A stretch of 64,000 nt of DNA from Leptospira kobayashii (GTDB lineage Bacteria > Spirochaetota > Leptospiria > Leptospirales > Leptospiraceae). The stretch spans positions 3,190,001 to 3,254,000 of the forward strand of contig NZ_AP025028.1 in assembly GCF_003114835.2 (NCBI RefSeq), written 5' to 3'. The translations under genes and the position numbers were made by a program. Positions 44,094 to 53,824 of the stretch are shown here, piece by piece; position 1 is the stretch's first letter, and each line of letters starts with the position of its first letter. The notes below the pieces were generated by a model. It was not told where the DNA came from, searched no databases, and saw only the letters and a list, made by a program, of their open reading frames with translations.

Positions 44094-45029
44094 ATGGCAG
44101 AACAACTTCAACACTCACTCGGGGATGCCGCCGCACGTAAGCTGGCGAACACAACAAAAACAGCACCGCAATATAGCGCGATTACACCTCGTTGGTTGGT
44201 TCGATTATTGGATTGGAAACCGCTTGAGTCGGGAACTCTGCGAGTCAACAGAGTGAAAGACAATTCTTCCGTTGATGTACTTTGCGGACAAAAAGACGAG
44301 CAACCGCTTCCTGAGACTTTTGTAAACTACGAAGAAAAACCGAGAGAATATACTCTAAGTGCGATTTCTACCGTACTAGATGTACATACTAGAGTTTCGG
44401 ATCTTTTCAGCAATCCTCACGACCAAATCAAAGAACAACTTCGTTTGACGATTGAAAGCGTGAAAGAAAGACAAGAACTGGAACTGATCAATAATGAAGA
44501 CTACGGACTTTTGAAGAATGTTCCCAAATCCCAAAGAATCCAAACACGCAAAGGAGCACCTACTCCTGACGATTTGGATGAGCTTATCGGTAAAGTATGG
44601 AAAGAACCTTCTTTCTTTTTAGCTCACCCTCTTGCGGTGGCGGCATTCGGCCGTGAGTGCACAAAGAGAGGAGTTCCACCGGCTACAGTTTCCTTATTCG
44701 GAGCGCAATTCCTAACTTGGAGAGGACTTCCTATCATTCCTACCGACAAACTATTGGTAGACGGTGAAACAAATCCTAAAACCACAGCAGGCAAAACAAA
44801 CATTTTACTACTTCGCGTAGGTGAAAAAAAACAAGGTGTGGTAGGTCTTTACCAACCCGGTTTGCCAGGAGAACAAACTCCCGGACTATCTGTCCGCTTT
44901 ATGGGGATCAATCGTTCTGCCATCGGATCCTATTTGGTTTCTCTCTATTGTTCAGCTGCAGTTCTGACTGATGATGCGATCGGCGCATTAGAGAATGTGG
45001 ACGTAGGCAATTATTATGATTACAAATGA
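44094..45029 (+). CDS. Family 2A encapsulin shell protein (SrpI-like)
   Basis: A 311-residue HK97-fold shell protein that self-assembles into a nanocompartment. It shows the Family 2A features: the N-terminal arm (ITPRWLVRLLDWKPLESGTL), AHPLAVAAFGRECTKRGVPP, FGAQFLTWRGLPIIPTDKLL, VGEKKQGVVGLYQPGLPGEQ and GLSVRFMGINRSAIGSYLVS. There is no cyclic-nucleotide-binding insertion, so it is 2A and not 2B. The next gene overlaps by 14 bp and encodes the known cargo type, a cysteine desulfurase with a long N-terminal extension. Older annotations call such proteins SrpI, major membrane protein I or phage-capsid-like. Confidence 0.95.
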   Translation: MAEQLQHSLGDAAARKLANTTKTAPQYSAITPRWLVRLLDWKPLESGTLRVNRVKDNSSVDVLCGQKDEQPLPETFVNYEEKPREYTLSAISTVLDVHTRVSDLFSNPHDQIKEQLRLTIESVKERQELELINNEDYGLLKNVPKSQRIQTRKGAPTPDDLDELIGKVWKEPSFFLAHPLAVAAFGRECTKRGVPPATVSLFGAQFLTWRGLPIIPTDKLLVDGETNPKTTAGKTNILLLRVGEKKQGVVGLYQPGLPGEQTPGLSVRFMGINRSAIGSYLVSLYCSAAVLTDDAIGALENVDVGNYYDYK

Positions 45030-46689
45030 TCCTTTCGAAGGTGCCATTCCGGGCGGCTGGAATGGAATCTTGGATACAAAGGCTTTGGAAAGTATGGCGA
45101 GTGAGCTATTCGGTCCTTTGCCTACCGGGTCAAGCGTGGAAGAATTGGTTTTATCACAGAACATTTCTCTTCCTGCCGATCCCATCGGTTCCAAACCACA
45201 AGCTCCCGCAGAACCTTCGTTACCCGGAGATTTGAAAATCCCTCGAAATTCGTATGATTTTTTTCCGGGAAGTGCGCTTCCTACTTTTCCCGGCGGTTTA
45301 ACGCCTAACGGTTTCGGAGGACAAACTTCCGGTTTTACGAACGGATTTCCTTTTTTGGAAGAAATTCGAGGAGATGTTTCCAAGAGTTCGGATATCCGGA
45401 TTACCGACCCGTTCAGTTTTTCCCCTACTCTCGTTCCGGCAGTAGAAATTTCTTCGGGGAACTTTGATATAGCAAGTGTTCGTCGTGATTTTCCGATTCT
45501 TTCCGAAATAGTCAACGGACGGAAACTCATTTGGTTGGACAATGCGGCTACGACTCACAAACCGCAGGCCGTGATTGATCGGCTTTCGTATTTTTATGAA
45601 CACGAAAATTCGAACATCCATCGGGCCGCTCATACTCTTGCCGCAAGATCAACCGATGCTTACGAAGGTGCGAGAAACAAAGTAAAACAATTCCTGAATG
45701 CTTCCTCATCGGAAGAAATCATTTTTGTTCGAGGTGCTACCGAAGCAATCAACTTGGTCGCAAATACCTGGGGTGAAAAAAACATAGGAAAAGATGATGA
45801 GATCATCATCACTTGGCTGGAGCACCATGCCAATATAGTTCCTTGGCAAATGTTGTGCTCCAAGAAAGGTGCGAAACTGAAAGTAGTCCCCGTGGATGAA
45901 ACAGGTCAGATCATCCTAAGTGAATATGAAAGACTTCTCGGTCCTAAAACCAAATTCGTATCATTGACTCAAGTTTCCAATGCCCTCGGAACAGTTACGC
46001 CCGCCAAACAAATGGTAGATATGGCTCATCGTTACGGCGCAAAGGTGTTAGTTGACGGAGCCCAAGCGGTTTCCCACATGCCTGTGGATGTACAGTTTTT
46101 AGATTGTGACTTTTATGTTTTTTCCGGGCACAAGGTCTTTGCTCCTACAGGGATCGGAGTCGTTTTCGGGAAAGCGGACGTTCTGGAAACCATGCCTCCT
46201 TGGCAAGGTGGAGGGAACATGATCGAAGATGTTACCTTTGAAAAGACAATATATCAAAAGCCACCGTTTCGGTTTGAAGCGGGAACAGGAAATATTGCCG
46301 ATGCGGTCGGACTCGGTGCAGCAATCGATTATTTAAACCGTTACGGAATGACAAACATCGCAGAATACGAACATTCTCTTTTGGAATATGCAACAGGCCA
46401 ACTCTTACGGGTACCGGGCCTCCGGTTGATCGGAACTGCAAAAGACAAAGCGGGAGTTTTATCTTTTGTCATAAACGGATTCAAAACGGAAGAGATAGGG
46501 AAAGCACTCAGCCAGGAAGGAATCGCGGTAAGATCAGGGCACCATTGTGCTCAACCTATCTTACGTAGATTCGGCCAGGAAAGTACGGTTCGTCCTTCGC
46601 TTGCGCTTTATAATACTTGTGAAGATGTGGATGCGCTCATTAACGCTTTGTTTGATATCACAGGGGGAAGAAAAACAGGACCGACCTAG
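45016..46689 (+). CDS. SufS-type cysteine desulfurase with N-terminal encapsulin-targeting domain
   Basis: A 557-residue PLP enzyme. Residues ~1-155 are disordered and rich in Pro, Gly and Phe, with recurring short motifs (NDPFEGAIPGG, LPTGSS, LPADP, LPGD, LPTFPGG, ITDPFSF). This is the cargo-loading domain expected for Family 2A cargo. The desulfurase follows from about 156 (FDIASVRRDFPILSEIVNGR), with Schiff-base Lys373 (FSGHKVFAPTG) and catalytic Cys511 (VRSGHHCAQPI). It releases sulfur from cysteine as persulfide. Start at 45016 lies inside the shell gene, implying coupled translation. Confidence 0.93.
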   Translation: MITNDPFEGAIPGGWNGILDTKALESMASELFGPLPTGSSVEELVLSQNISLPADPIGSKPQAPAEPSLPGDLKIPRNSYDFFPGSALPTFPGGLTPNGFGGQTSGFTNGFPFLEEIRGDVSKSSDIRITDPFSFSPTLVPAVEISSGNFDIASVRRDFPILSEIVNGRKLIWLDNAATTHKPQAVIDRLSYFYEHENSNIHRAAHTLAARSTDAYEGARNKVKQFLNASSSEEIIFVRGATEAINLVANTWGEKNIGKDDEIIITWLEHHANIVPWQMLCSKKGAKLKVVPVDETGQIILSEYERLLGPKTKFVSLTQVSNALGTVTPAKQMVDMAHRYGAKVLVDGAQAVSHMPVDVQFLDCDFYVFSGHKVFAPTGIGVVFGKADVLETMPPWQGGGNMIEDVTFEKTIYQKPPFRFEAGTGNIADAVGLGAAIDYLNRYGMTNIAEYEHSLLEYATGQLLRVPGLRLIGTAKDKAGVLSFVINGFKTEEIGKALSQEGIAVRSGHHCAQPILRRFGQESTVRPSLALYNTCEDVDALINALFDITGGRKTGPT

Positions 46690-47627
46690 ATTGTAAAATC
46701 AATCACGTTGTTCATTTCCTGAGAGTTGCGAACTCTCACTTCATTTTTTTGGTACACGATGGAAAAAGGGGGAATGCTTTGGGTCACCCAGGCATTTCCT
46801 CCGATGACGCTGTTTCGTCCGATCACGGTATCTCCTCCCAGAATCGTAGCACCTGAATAGATCACTACGTTCTCTTCGATCGTAGGATGTCTTTTCAACT
46901 TCGCCATATCTTTGCTAACCGATAGTGCTCCGAGAGTCACTCCTTGGTATACTTTTACATTATTGGCGATGGTGGTGGTTCCACCGATTACAATTCCAGT
47001 TCCATGATCCATAAAAAAAGAACTACCTATCTTGGCACCGGGATGAATGTCGATCCCCGTTTTTTCATGCGCATAACCGCTGAGCATTCTGGGAAAAATA
47101 GGAACGCCTAAATTATGTAATGCGTGTGCCACACGATGCACAGCGATTGCATAAAAACCGGAATAAGCAAGTACGACTTCCTTTACACTTTCCGCAGCAG
47201 GGTCCCCTTCAAAAGCTGCATTTGCATCTTCCCAGATCAAGTCGTAGATTTTGGGCAATTGATTCTTCAATTCGGCGATAACTTCATTCACACCTAATGA
47301 ATGCTCGGTTGTCTTTTCTTCTCTGGAAGATAGATAAGGGGCGAATTTTTTCTTAGCTCCCAAAAAAAAGAAAGAGAGACTGTCCTCTACTTGGGCCAAG
47401 TCCCGAAACGTTAGCTCTGAAAAATATCCTGCAAACAGAATATCAAAAAGTTCCTGAATGAAACTTTCGGCAACCTGTCTTCCTCCGTAACGATGCAAGT
47501 CTTCGTATTGTTTTTTATAAATGGAAGCGACAAACCGGTCGTATTCCGCTTCTTTTCCGGAGAAAGGATAAGAGCCGTTTTCCGGGGACGATTCGTGAGA
47601 AGGGTAAGGATGAGAAGAGGAAACCAT
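46686..47627 (-). CDS. cysE: Serine O-acetyltransferase (EpsC/CysE type)
   Basis: A 313-residue serine acetyltransferase: helical N-terminal domain (about 20-180) followed by left-handed beta-helix hexapeptide repeats (GIDIHPGAKIG, DHGTGIVIGGTTTIANNV, YQGVTLGALSV, ATILGGDTVIGRNSVIGGN). It acetylates serine for cysteine synthesis. The gene converges on the cysteine desulfurase gene with a 4-bp overlap of the stops. Family 2A encapsulin loci commonly include this enzyme, which supports a shared role in cysteine/sulfur flow despite the opposite strand. Confidence 0.92.
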   Translation of the reverse strand: MVSSSHPYPSHESSPENGSYPFSGKEAEYDRFVASIYKKQYEDLHRYGGRQVAESFIQELFDILFAGYFSELTFRDLAQVEDSLSFFFLGAKKKFAPYLSSREEKTTEHSLGVNEVIAELKNQLPKIYDLIWEDANAAFEGDPAAESVKEVVLAYSGFYAIAVHRVAHALHNLGVPIFPRMLSGYAHEKTGIDIHPGAKIGSSFFMDHGTGIVIGGTTTIANNVKVYQGVTLGALSVSKDMAKLKRHPTIEENVVIYSGATILGGDTVIGRNSVIGGNAWVTQSIPPFSIVYQKNEVRVRNSQEMNNVIDFTI

Positions 47628-47746
47628 ATTATCTACTATAACGAATTTTACTTCATCATAGCAAATATATTTATCCCAGAAAGGAAATGATCAGTAGATT
47701 TTGTCAAATATAGTCAACTTTATGTTGAATTGAATGGCATTTCCCT

Positions 47747-49009
47747 CTATTTGAATAAAAGTACAACTCCTCCGATATCGTCCGAAGTCGTTTTGATTTT
47801 TTCCAATAATTTCGAAAGATTGTCTCCTTCCGCTGAAGTTGCATTGACTGCGGAATCCATCGCGGAAGCGACATCAGCAATTAATTTTTGTGAAACATTC
47901 TGATCTGCAATCGTTTGATTAATTTCAGCTAACATCTGTGAGAGTTTATTGGATTCGCCGATCAGAGTTTCCTTTATTTTGCTCTGAGTGGAAACTGAGT
48001 CGGAGATGCTGCTGATTCTTTCAATGATCTGATTGACTTCGGAAATAATTTCCCGATACAGTTGACTGGTTTCATTGATTTTGAGTTTATTCAGAATCAC
48101 TTCTTCCTTATTTCTTTTCACATTGCTATCGATTTCCTTAATGCTCTTTGCAGTTTGAGAAGCAAGTTTTGAAACCTCCTGCGCTACTACGGCAAACCCG
48201 CTTCCGTATTCACCGGCACGTGCAGCCTCGATCGAAGCATTTAACGCGAGCAAGTTGACTCTGTCCGAAATTTCCTTGATGACAACGACCATTCCTTCGA
48301 TCTTTCCGGAACTTTCCGCAATGCTATCGATGACTCTGGTCATTTCTTCCAAAGCAAGATTTCCTTTTTCAATTTTACTGGATATACCTGAAGTCAAACT
48401 TCTGGAATGAGAGCTGTTTTCTTCCGCATAATTGATATGTTCCGATAGAATTTTTATACTCTCGGAGACTCTTGTTAAAGTGTCGTAATTATCACCCGAC
48501 GCATCGGCAATATTCGCCATATTTTCCGTCATCTTTCTCACCGTAGAATCAAGGTTTTGCGAATATATCTGTTGTTGATGCAAATTGGAATGAAAAGCTT
48601 CATCCGCCAATTTGGCGTTGGAAATGGAAGACGTCAGACCTTGTGTTGCACCCTTCAAAAGAGTGATGATGTCTTGAAAGATATTCAATAATTCTATTAC
48701 AGACAATAGAATCTGGTCGGCATCATTTGTTTTTTTCAATCGGTTCTTGAGGGAACTGTCAAACCGCAAATCCCCTTTTACCGCATTCGTTAATGTTTGT
48801 TTCACCAGATTCAATTTTCTTTGATTGCTTCGAAGCACAAAAAAAAGAAAAAGCATAAAAATAACGGACGTTATGAGGCTGATTGATTGCAGAATGATAC
48901 CCCAGACAACGGCCACATTTCCAACGAATAAAAAAGAAACGGAGCCGATCTGGGAGAAAATCAATACAATAGCGAAAATTGCAATTTTAGATTCTAGTTT
49001 GATTTTCAT
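47747..49009 (-). CDS. Methyl-accepting chemotaxis protein
   Basis: A 420-residue chemoreceptor with two closely spaced membrane helices at the N-terminus ([40 protein letters not shown]). There is almost no periplasmic domain, then a long coiled coil. The signalling hairpin tip is [20 protein letters not shown], followed by [20 protein letters not shown]. Lacking a ligand domain, it may sense membrane or energy state. It controls CheA and thereby the periplasmic flagella. Confidence 0.9.
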   Translation of the reverse strand: MKIKLESKIAIFAIVLIFSQIGSVSFLFVGNVAVVWGIILQSISLITSVIFMLFLFFVLRSNQRKLNLVKQTLTNAVKGDLRFDSSLKNRLKKTNDADQILLSVIELLNIFQDIITLLKGATQGLTSSISNAKLADEAFHSNLHQQQIYSQNLDSTVRKMTENMANIADASGDNYDTLTRVSESIKILSEHINYAEENSSHSRSLTSGISSKIEKGNLALEEMTRVIDSIAESSGKIEGMVVVIKEISDRVNLLALNASIEAARAGEYGSGFAVVAQEVSKLASQTAKSIKEIDSNVKRNKEEVILNKLKINETSQLYREIISEVNQIIERISSISDSVSTQSKIKETLIGESNKLSQMLAEINQTIADQNVSQKLIADVASAMDSAVNATSAEGDNLSKLLEKIKTTSDDIGGVVLLFK

Positions 49010-49019
49010 CAGTACCGAA

Positions 49020-49412
49020 TCAAACTGATTCTAACCATTTAAATCCGGCTTCCGGGGTTTCAAAGATTTTCACTTCAATCCCGTTTTCCGCAAAAAAATC
49101 CACCAGGTTCTTTTCAGACATAGCGGATAAAGCGGATTGAGGTTGTACAAGTGCCCATTTTTTCCAACCGGCTTTGATCGCGCGGGGAGTCCAATCTCCG
49201 TTCACCCATTCCACATCTTCTGCGGTATGAGTTCCCATATTGCGATTGTCTGAGAGCCATTTGACTGCTTTGTTAGCAATCAATGCCTCAACACCTTTGT
49301 CTAAACTTTGTTTTAAACTTTCACCGGTATTTTTGCCATTTTGAGTGAGGACTACGATTTTTTTATCTTCTAAATATTCGGTAACTGCCGTAGGACATTG
49401 AAAAACGATCAT
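49020..49412 (-). CDS. STAS/SpoIIAA-like hypothetical protein
   Basis: A 130-residue soluble protein with the pattern [20 protein letters not shown], then [18 protein letters not shown]. This pattern occurs in SpoIIAA/STAS-like proteins of Bacteroidetes and Leptospira. Length and alpha/beta pattern fit a STAS fold, but the phosphorylatable serine is not evident. It lies 10 bp upstream of the MCP gene on the same strand, so they may be cotranscribed. Confidence 0.6.
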   Translation of the reverse strand: MIVFQCPTAVTEYLEDKKIVVLTQNGKNTGESLKQSLDKGVEALIANKAVKWLSDNRNMGTHTAEDVEWVNGDWTPRAIKAGWKKWALVQPQSALSAMSEKNLVDFFAENGIEVKIFETPEAGFKWLESV

Positions 49413-49552
49413 TCGATTATTTCCTTCTAACTTAAAATACGTTCTCGAATTTGAGACGAAGAAGACAAGGCAAATCTATGTCATAGTTAATAAATTTTTG
49501 ACTTTTAAGTAAAATGAAAACAATTTTCCAGAAGTTTTTTTTTCCTGGCCGC

Positions 49553-50623
49553 CTACTTTCCACGTCCGGACCAAAATCGAATGATTTCGGATTTTTGCCT
49601 GTCCACTTCCTTTTTGTCCGAATTTTTCCATTGGAAAAACGGAGAAACATTGATTTCCAACCCGTTTTTTGTTTCCGTTTTGCTCCAAGTCCCGATCACA
49701 TTTCCTCTCTTTAGAATCGTAGGCTTGAAAATAGCATTTTTTTGGATTACTAGTTCGGAGTATTTCGGATCCAAAGAAAGATTTCTATCCGCATAACCAA
49801 TGATATATTCATCGAACCCCGCTAAAAACAGATACTCATTCGAGTCTGTTCGACCGGCCGTCTTGTTTTCTTTTTTGGACATCCAATAAGTTTGGCCCGA
49901 CACGGTTTCTTCCCGTAAAAAAGGTTTTGCCTTTTCCAAACCAAGCCTTGCTTCCGTTAGAGTTAAACCGGACCACCAGATAAAATCCTGCAAACCGGCA
50001 GGTCCTCTTGAGATAAAATATCTTTTCGCCAGGTCACCCAATGCTTTTTCTCTGGAAATCGGTTTTGGCTTTTCCACCCAATCGGAAAGAAGAGTGTAAG
50101 TTTCCTGTTTGCCTTGGTCTTTTCCCAAACAGATCATTTGTTTGAGCGCGGCATTGATTAGAATAATAGAACCTCTGTTTTCCTTTGTGGAAATATTTTT
50201 TTCTTCGATGTAAGTAAACAACTCCGCTCGTGTGAGTTCTTTTTTTCCCGAAAGTCTTTTCAAAATTATGGACTCCGTTTCGGAAAGCATCTTAGAATTC
50301 AGATTTAGCGATTTCTGATAGGTTGCGAGTTTGGCAAAAATTCTTTCCGAAATCAAATCCAAAATCCAATGGATATCTTTCGCGGAAACAAAATGCAATG
50401 TCCCACGCAAAAGCCAAGTCCGAATGATTTTTCTTTTTTCGATCATTCGGTTGATTTCGGATTCTTTGCCATCTAACAAACGACTGCCGAGTGCAAATTT
50501 TGACTGGCCCGGGTCCTGGGCTTGGATCGCTACCAAGGAGGATAAAATATCCGTAGGATTTTTTCCCGGATTTGTTATATTCTGGGAATATAATCTTAAT
50601 TGTAAAATCTCATCGACAGTCAT
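49553..50623 (-). CDS. AlkZ-like winged-helix DNA glycosylase family protein
   Basis: A 356-residue protein of the winged-helix HTH_42 (YcaQ/AlkZ-like) family from the ATG at 50623; a TTG at 50704 would overlap the GST gene. VAIQAQDPGQSKFALGSRL contains the QxQ motif used as catalytic element in AlkZ, which repairs DNA interstrand crosslinks and bulky adducts. TWLLRGTLHFVSAKDIHWIL and a DEYIIGYADRN block later also match the family. DNA repair is likely, the lesion unknown. Confidence 0.75.
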   Translation of the reverse strand: MTVDEILQLRLYSQNITNPGKNPTDILSSLVAIQAQDPGQSKFALGSRLLDGKESEINRMIEKRKIIRTWLLRGTLHFVSAKDIHWILDLISERIFAKLATYQKSLNLNSKMLSETESIILKRLSGKKELTRAELFTYIEEKNISTKENRGSIILINAALKQMICLGKDQGKQETYTLLSDWVEKPKPISREKALGDLAKRYFISRGPAGLQDFIWWSGLTLTEARLGLEKAKPFLREETVSGQTYWMSKKENKTAGRTDSNEYLFLAGFDEYIIGYADRNLSLDPKYSELVIQKNAIFKPTILKRGNVIGTWSKTETKNGLEINVSPFFQWKNSDKKEVDRQKSEIIRFWSGRGK

Positions 50624-50652
50624 TGTTTCAACGATTGATTCGGACCGAAAGA

Positions 50653-51255
50653 TCAATCTTCCATAGGAATGAATCCGGGAACCGACTGAATCCTGGAGAT
50701 CCAATTTAAAATGGCCGGATAAGGACTCAGATCGTAGTCGCCTTGTTCCGCCTTATGCGTGTATGCGAAGAGCGCCAAATCTGCGATTGTAAACCGGCTG
50801 CAAGCAAACCAAAAGTTTTTTGCCAGATGATTTTCCATGATTTGCAAAGCATGCAATCCTTTGGAATGGTTTTCCGCAATTCGGTCTTTCTTTTCTTCTT
50901 TTTGATTCAGATAACGAATGATCCAACGGTTGGTAGCAATATAAGGTTCATGGCTGTACTGTTCAAAAAACATCCATTCCAGGATTTGCGCTTCTTCCCA
51001 TTTGTCTTTACCGAAATAAATGCTTTCTGCCGCAAGATAATATAATATCGCATTGGACTCTCTTAAAATATTACCATTTTCTAATTCGATGATGGGAACC
51101 CTTCCGTTCGGGTTTTTCAAAAGAAAAGAAGGAGTCTTTGTTTCATTCTTACGTCCGTCCGTTTCCACCCATTCGTATTCTATTTTCAATAATTCGCAAA
51201 TCAACTGGATTTTATAACAATTGCCGGAGACCTTCATTCCGTAAATTTTGATCAT
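50653..51255 (-). CDS. Glutathione S-transferase family protein
   Basis: A 200-residue GST: thioredoxin-like N-terminal domain (MIKIYGMKVSGNCYKIQLIC, cis-Pro in GRVPIIELENGNILRESNAI) and helical C-terminal domain (from about 85; FTIADLALFAYTHKAE). Layout resembles theta/nu-type bacterial enzymes. Substrate unknown. It shares strand and a 29-bp gap with the AlkZ-like gene downstream, and both could serve detoxification of alkylating agents. Confidence 0.88.
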   Translation of the reverse strand: MIKIYGMKVSGNCYKIQLICELLKIEYEWVETDGRKNETKTPSFLLKNPNGRVPIIELENGNILRESNAILYYLAAESIYFGKDKWEEAQILEWMFFEQYSHEPYIATNRWIIRYLNQKEEKKDRIAENHSKGLHALQIMENHLAKNFWFACSRFTIADLALFAYTHKAEQGDYDLSPYPAILNWISRIQSVPGFIPMED

Positions 51256-51421
51256 TTTATTCCTCCGTAGTTTTACGGTACGAGGGAATCCTCACATTTG
51301 TCATTCTTTAAACTCCCTGCAAAACCGGAAAAGGTTACCCAGAAATATTTTATTGATTAAACTCATATTTTCATAAGAAACGCTAGACTAAGCGAAATGT
51401 CCGGGTAACTTTGATTTCTCT

Positions 51422-53155
51422 ATGAAATCGATCCTAAATTGGCGTCTCCTGATTTGGACCCCCATACTAACGGTCGGTTATATTATATTCTCTAAAATAG
51501 GATTCCAACTCGCTTTTTTAAACAGCCAAGTCTCTCCTGTTTGGCCCCCAGAAGGAATGGGCTTAACAGCCCTCTTGTTTTTGGGAAAAACATCCGTCCC
51601 CGGAATTTTTTTAGGAGCCTTCACTGCCAATTTTCTGAATAATCCCCATCTACCCACAGCATTTTTTATCGGAGTGGGAAACACATTAAGCTCTTCAGTA
51701 AATTATTATTTACTGTATCGCCTAACGGGACAAAAAAATCCTTTGTATTCCACAAAAGGACTTCTGTATTTTTTAACGGTATGCACGATTCCCGGCTCCG
51801 CACTCAGTGCAGGGATAGGTGTAACTAGTCTTCTCTATTGGGGATTTTTGCCTGCGGCAGAGTATTGGAATGTATTTTTCACTTGGTTCTCCGGAGAATT
51901 GCAAGGTTTTCTGATCGTAGCACCTCTTCTATTCGTATGGATCAATCCGAGAGAAAGATTTTTAGGGGATTGGAAGAAAAAAATCGAACTCATCTTTTGG
52001 TGTGCCGTCATTTATGTCTCGGGAAGGATTGCTTTTTCCGATGTTCTGCCTCTACTTTTTCTTCCCATACCGTTTGTGATCGTAGCAAGCCTTAGGTTCC
52101 AACAATTCGGAGCGACTCTAGCGAGCGCCATACTCGCGTTTACCGCAGTTACACAGACTGTGGCGGAATCGGGAGTATTTGCGATGAAACAAGCGGGAAC
52201 TCTTTCTGTAAATGATTCATTGATTTATCTGGATGCATTTCTATTTAGCATCAACGGTATTTCTTATTTTCTGGTGACGGTATCCAAAGAAAGGGAAAGA
52301 GCGCAAACGCAAGCGATGGAATCTTTGGAGACGATCAATCGTCTGAAAGAGATTGCAAACGAAGAACTGGAAAGAAAAGTTCACGAAAGAACCCAAGTCA
52401 TTGAAATGCAAAAGCAGGAGATCGACAAACAACTGGATGTCGCCAAACGCATTCAGGAATCTCTTTTTCCGAACAAGATGACTTCTCCCGAGCCGATTGA
52501 AATCGCATTTCATAACGTTCCGATGATGAAAGTGGGAGGGGATTTATTCGATATCAAATGGAGTCCCGAATCGAATTCGTTAGCTGTATTTATTTGCGAT
52601 GTATCGGGGCACGGTATCCCTGCCGCATTTTTGTCCGCACTGGTAAAGATGTCCCTGGATCACTGGAACAGAGAACCGAGTTCTCTTACGGAAAGTCTGG
52701 AACATATCCGGACCCAAATCACTCCCAATCTAAAAGATCATTTTGTAACCGCAAGCATGGTATTTATAGATACGAAACTGGGCTTGCTTCGGTTTGCAAG
52801 AGCGGGTCATTTCCCTCTCTATATCATCAGAGAGTCGGGTAGTCTTGTGACATTGAAACCGATGGGAAGGATCATCACTCCTTTTTTTCCTACACTTTCC
52901 GAGGAAGAAAGTTTCGAATTAAAAAAAGGCGATCTTATCATATTATTGACGGACGGACTGACGGAAGCCCGCAAACCCGATGCCATCGAAATGTTCGGAG
53001 AAGAAAGGTTATTGAATCTGATTTCCGCACAAAGAAATGAACCTCTTTCCAGCGTAATCGATTCCGTATTCGATACCATCCTGGGCCACTCCGGGGGGAT
53101 GGAAATGATTCAAGATGACCTAACTCTGGTTTTATTGAGATACAGGGGAAATTAA
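51422..53155 (+). CDS. MASE1-SpoIIE PP2C-type phosphatase
   Basis: A 577-residue signalling protein. The N-terminal MASE1 sensor has about eight membrane helices (VSPVWPPEGMGLTALLFLG; NTLSSSVNYYLLYRL; FFTWFSGELQGFLIVAPLLF). It is followed by a coiled coil (about 290-345) and a SpoIIE/RsbU phosphatase domain: AKRIQESLFPNKM, VGGDLFDIKW, FICDVSGHGIPAAFLSALV, RFARAGHFPLYII and LLTDGLTEARKPD. It probably dephosphorylates an anti-sigma antagonist in a partner-switching pathway. Confidence 0.92.
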   Translation: MKSILNWRLLIWTPILTVGYIIFSKIGFQLAFLNSQVSPVWPPEGMGLTALLFLGKTSVPGIFLGAFTANFLNNPHLPTAFFIGVGNTLSSSVNYYLLYRLTGQKNPLYSTKGLLYFLTVCTIPGSALSAGIGVTSLLYWGFLPAAEYWNVFFTWFSGELQGFLIVAPLLFVWINPRERFLGDWKKKIELIFWCAVIYVSGRIAFSDVLPLLFLPIPFVIVASLRFQQFGATLASAILAFTAVTQTVAESGVFAMKQAGTLSVNDSLIYLDAFLFSINGISYFLVTVSKERERAQTQAMESLETINRLKEIANEELERKVHERTQVIEMQKQEIDKQLDVAKRIQESLFPNKMTSPEPIEIAFHNVPMMKVGGDLFDIKWSPESNSLAVFICDVSGHGIPAAFLSALVKMSLDHWNREPSSLTESLEHIRTQITPNLKDHFVTASMVFIDTKLGLLRFARAGHFPLYIIRESGSLVTLKPMGRIITPFFPTLSEEESFELKKGDLIILLTDGLTEARKPDAIEMFGEERLLNLISAQRNEPLSSVIDSVFDTILGHSGGMEMIQDDLTLVLLRYRGN

Positions 53156-53204
53156 CGAACTTCTATCGAAATCATAGAACTTAACTAAAGAAAATATTCG
53201 AGTC

Positions 53205-53624
53205 TTATTGAATCCTTCCGATCAAAAAAAACAGATAGGATTCCAATTCTTTTTTCTCAACGGAACTACCATCCAAAACGTACGCTTGTTTCTGTTTTCC
53301 CTCCACGGAAACAAAACCGGAGCCCTTGATTCTATTTTGAATTCTGATTTTTTTACGATCTAAAGCCCGATGGAAATAATCCACCAAAACGGAATATTCC
53401 CTTTCATTAATGATTTTTGTAACCGGATCTCCTCCGCTGTAAGTTCCGCTGGAACTTTGTTCTGCGGTAACGGGAATATATTGAATTGTTTTTTTGGATT
53501 CACCGGTGATCAAAAATCGATTCCCATTGCCGTCTAAATATTGGTAGGTGGTTGGCTCCGCACTTATATGAGTAGCCGCCACCAAACCAAGACAAAAAAG
53601 CCAAATTCCGCTCGTTAGATGCAT
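53205..53624 (-). CDS. Secreted hypothetical protein
   Basis: A 139-residue protein from the start MHLTSGIWLFCLGLVAATHI, which gives a clean Sec signal ending near HISAEP. The mature part starts with YLDGNGNRFLITGESKKTIQ and is otherwise unlike any family I know. An upstream in-frame extension of 85 residues is not plausible. The 200 bp between this start and the next gene are divergent promoter sequence. Confidence 0.6.
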   Translation of the reverse strand: MHLTSGIWLFCLGLVAATHISAEPTTYQYLDGNGNRFLITGESKKTIQYIPVTAEQSSSGTYSGGDPVTKIINEREYSVLVDYFHRALDRKKIRIQNRIKGSGFVSVEGKQKQAYVLDGSSVEKKELESYLFFLIGRIQ

Positions 53625-53824
53625 AAAAACAATAAAATTCGATTTCTCTAAAAAAACAACCCTGTTTTCAGCAAACAGATGAATAGTTCTTATCCCAGAT
53701 TGAACACCATTTATACGAAAATTTCCATTCTTCGATAATTTTTTAGAAATTAGTTTGACGCCAAACATAGCAAAGTTATCTGTTAGTTTCCAAAACTTTA
53801 ACAAATAACAAACACAGGCAAACA

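Noticed and set aside
44094..45029. Prophage capsid gene
   Set aside because: The HK97-like fold could suggest phage, but no portal, terminase, protease or tail genes are nearby, and the sequence and cargo neighbours are those of Family 2A encapsulins.
49432..49688. Two short minus-strand ORFs downstream of the AlkZ-like gene
   Set aside because: They overlap the gene's 3' end out of frame and have no ribosome site or recognisable features.
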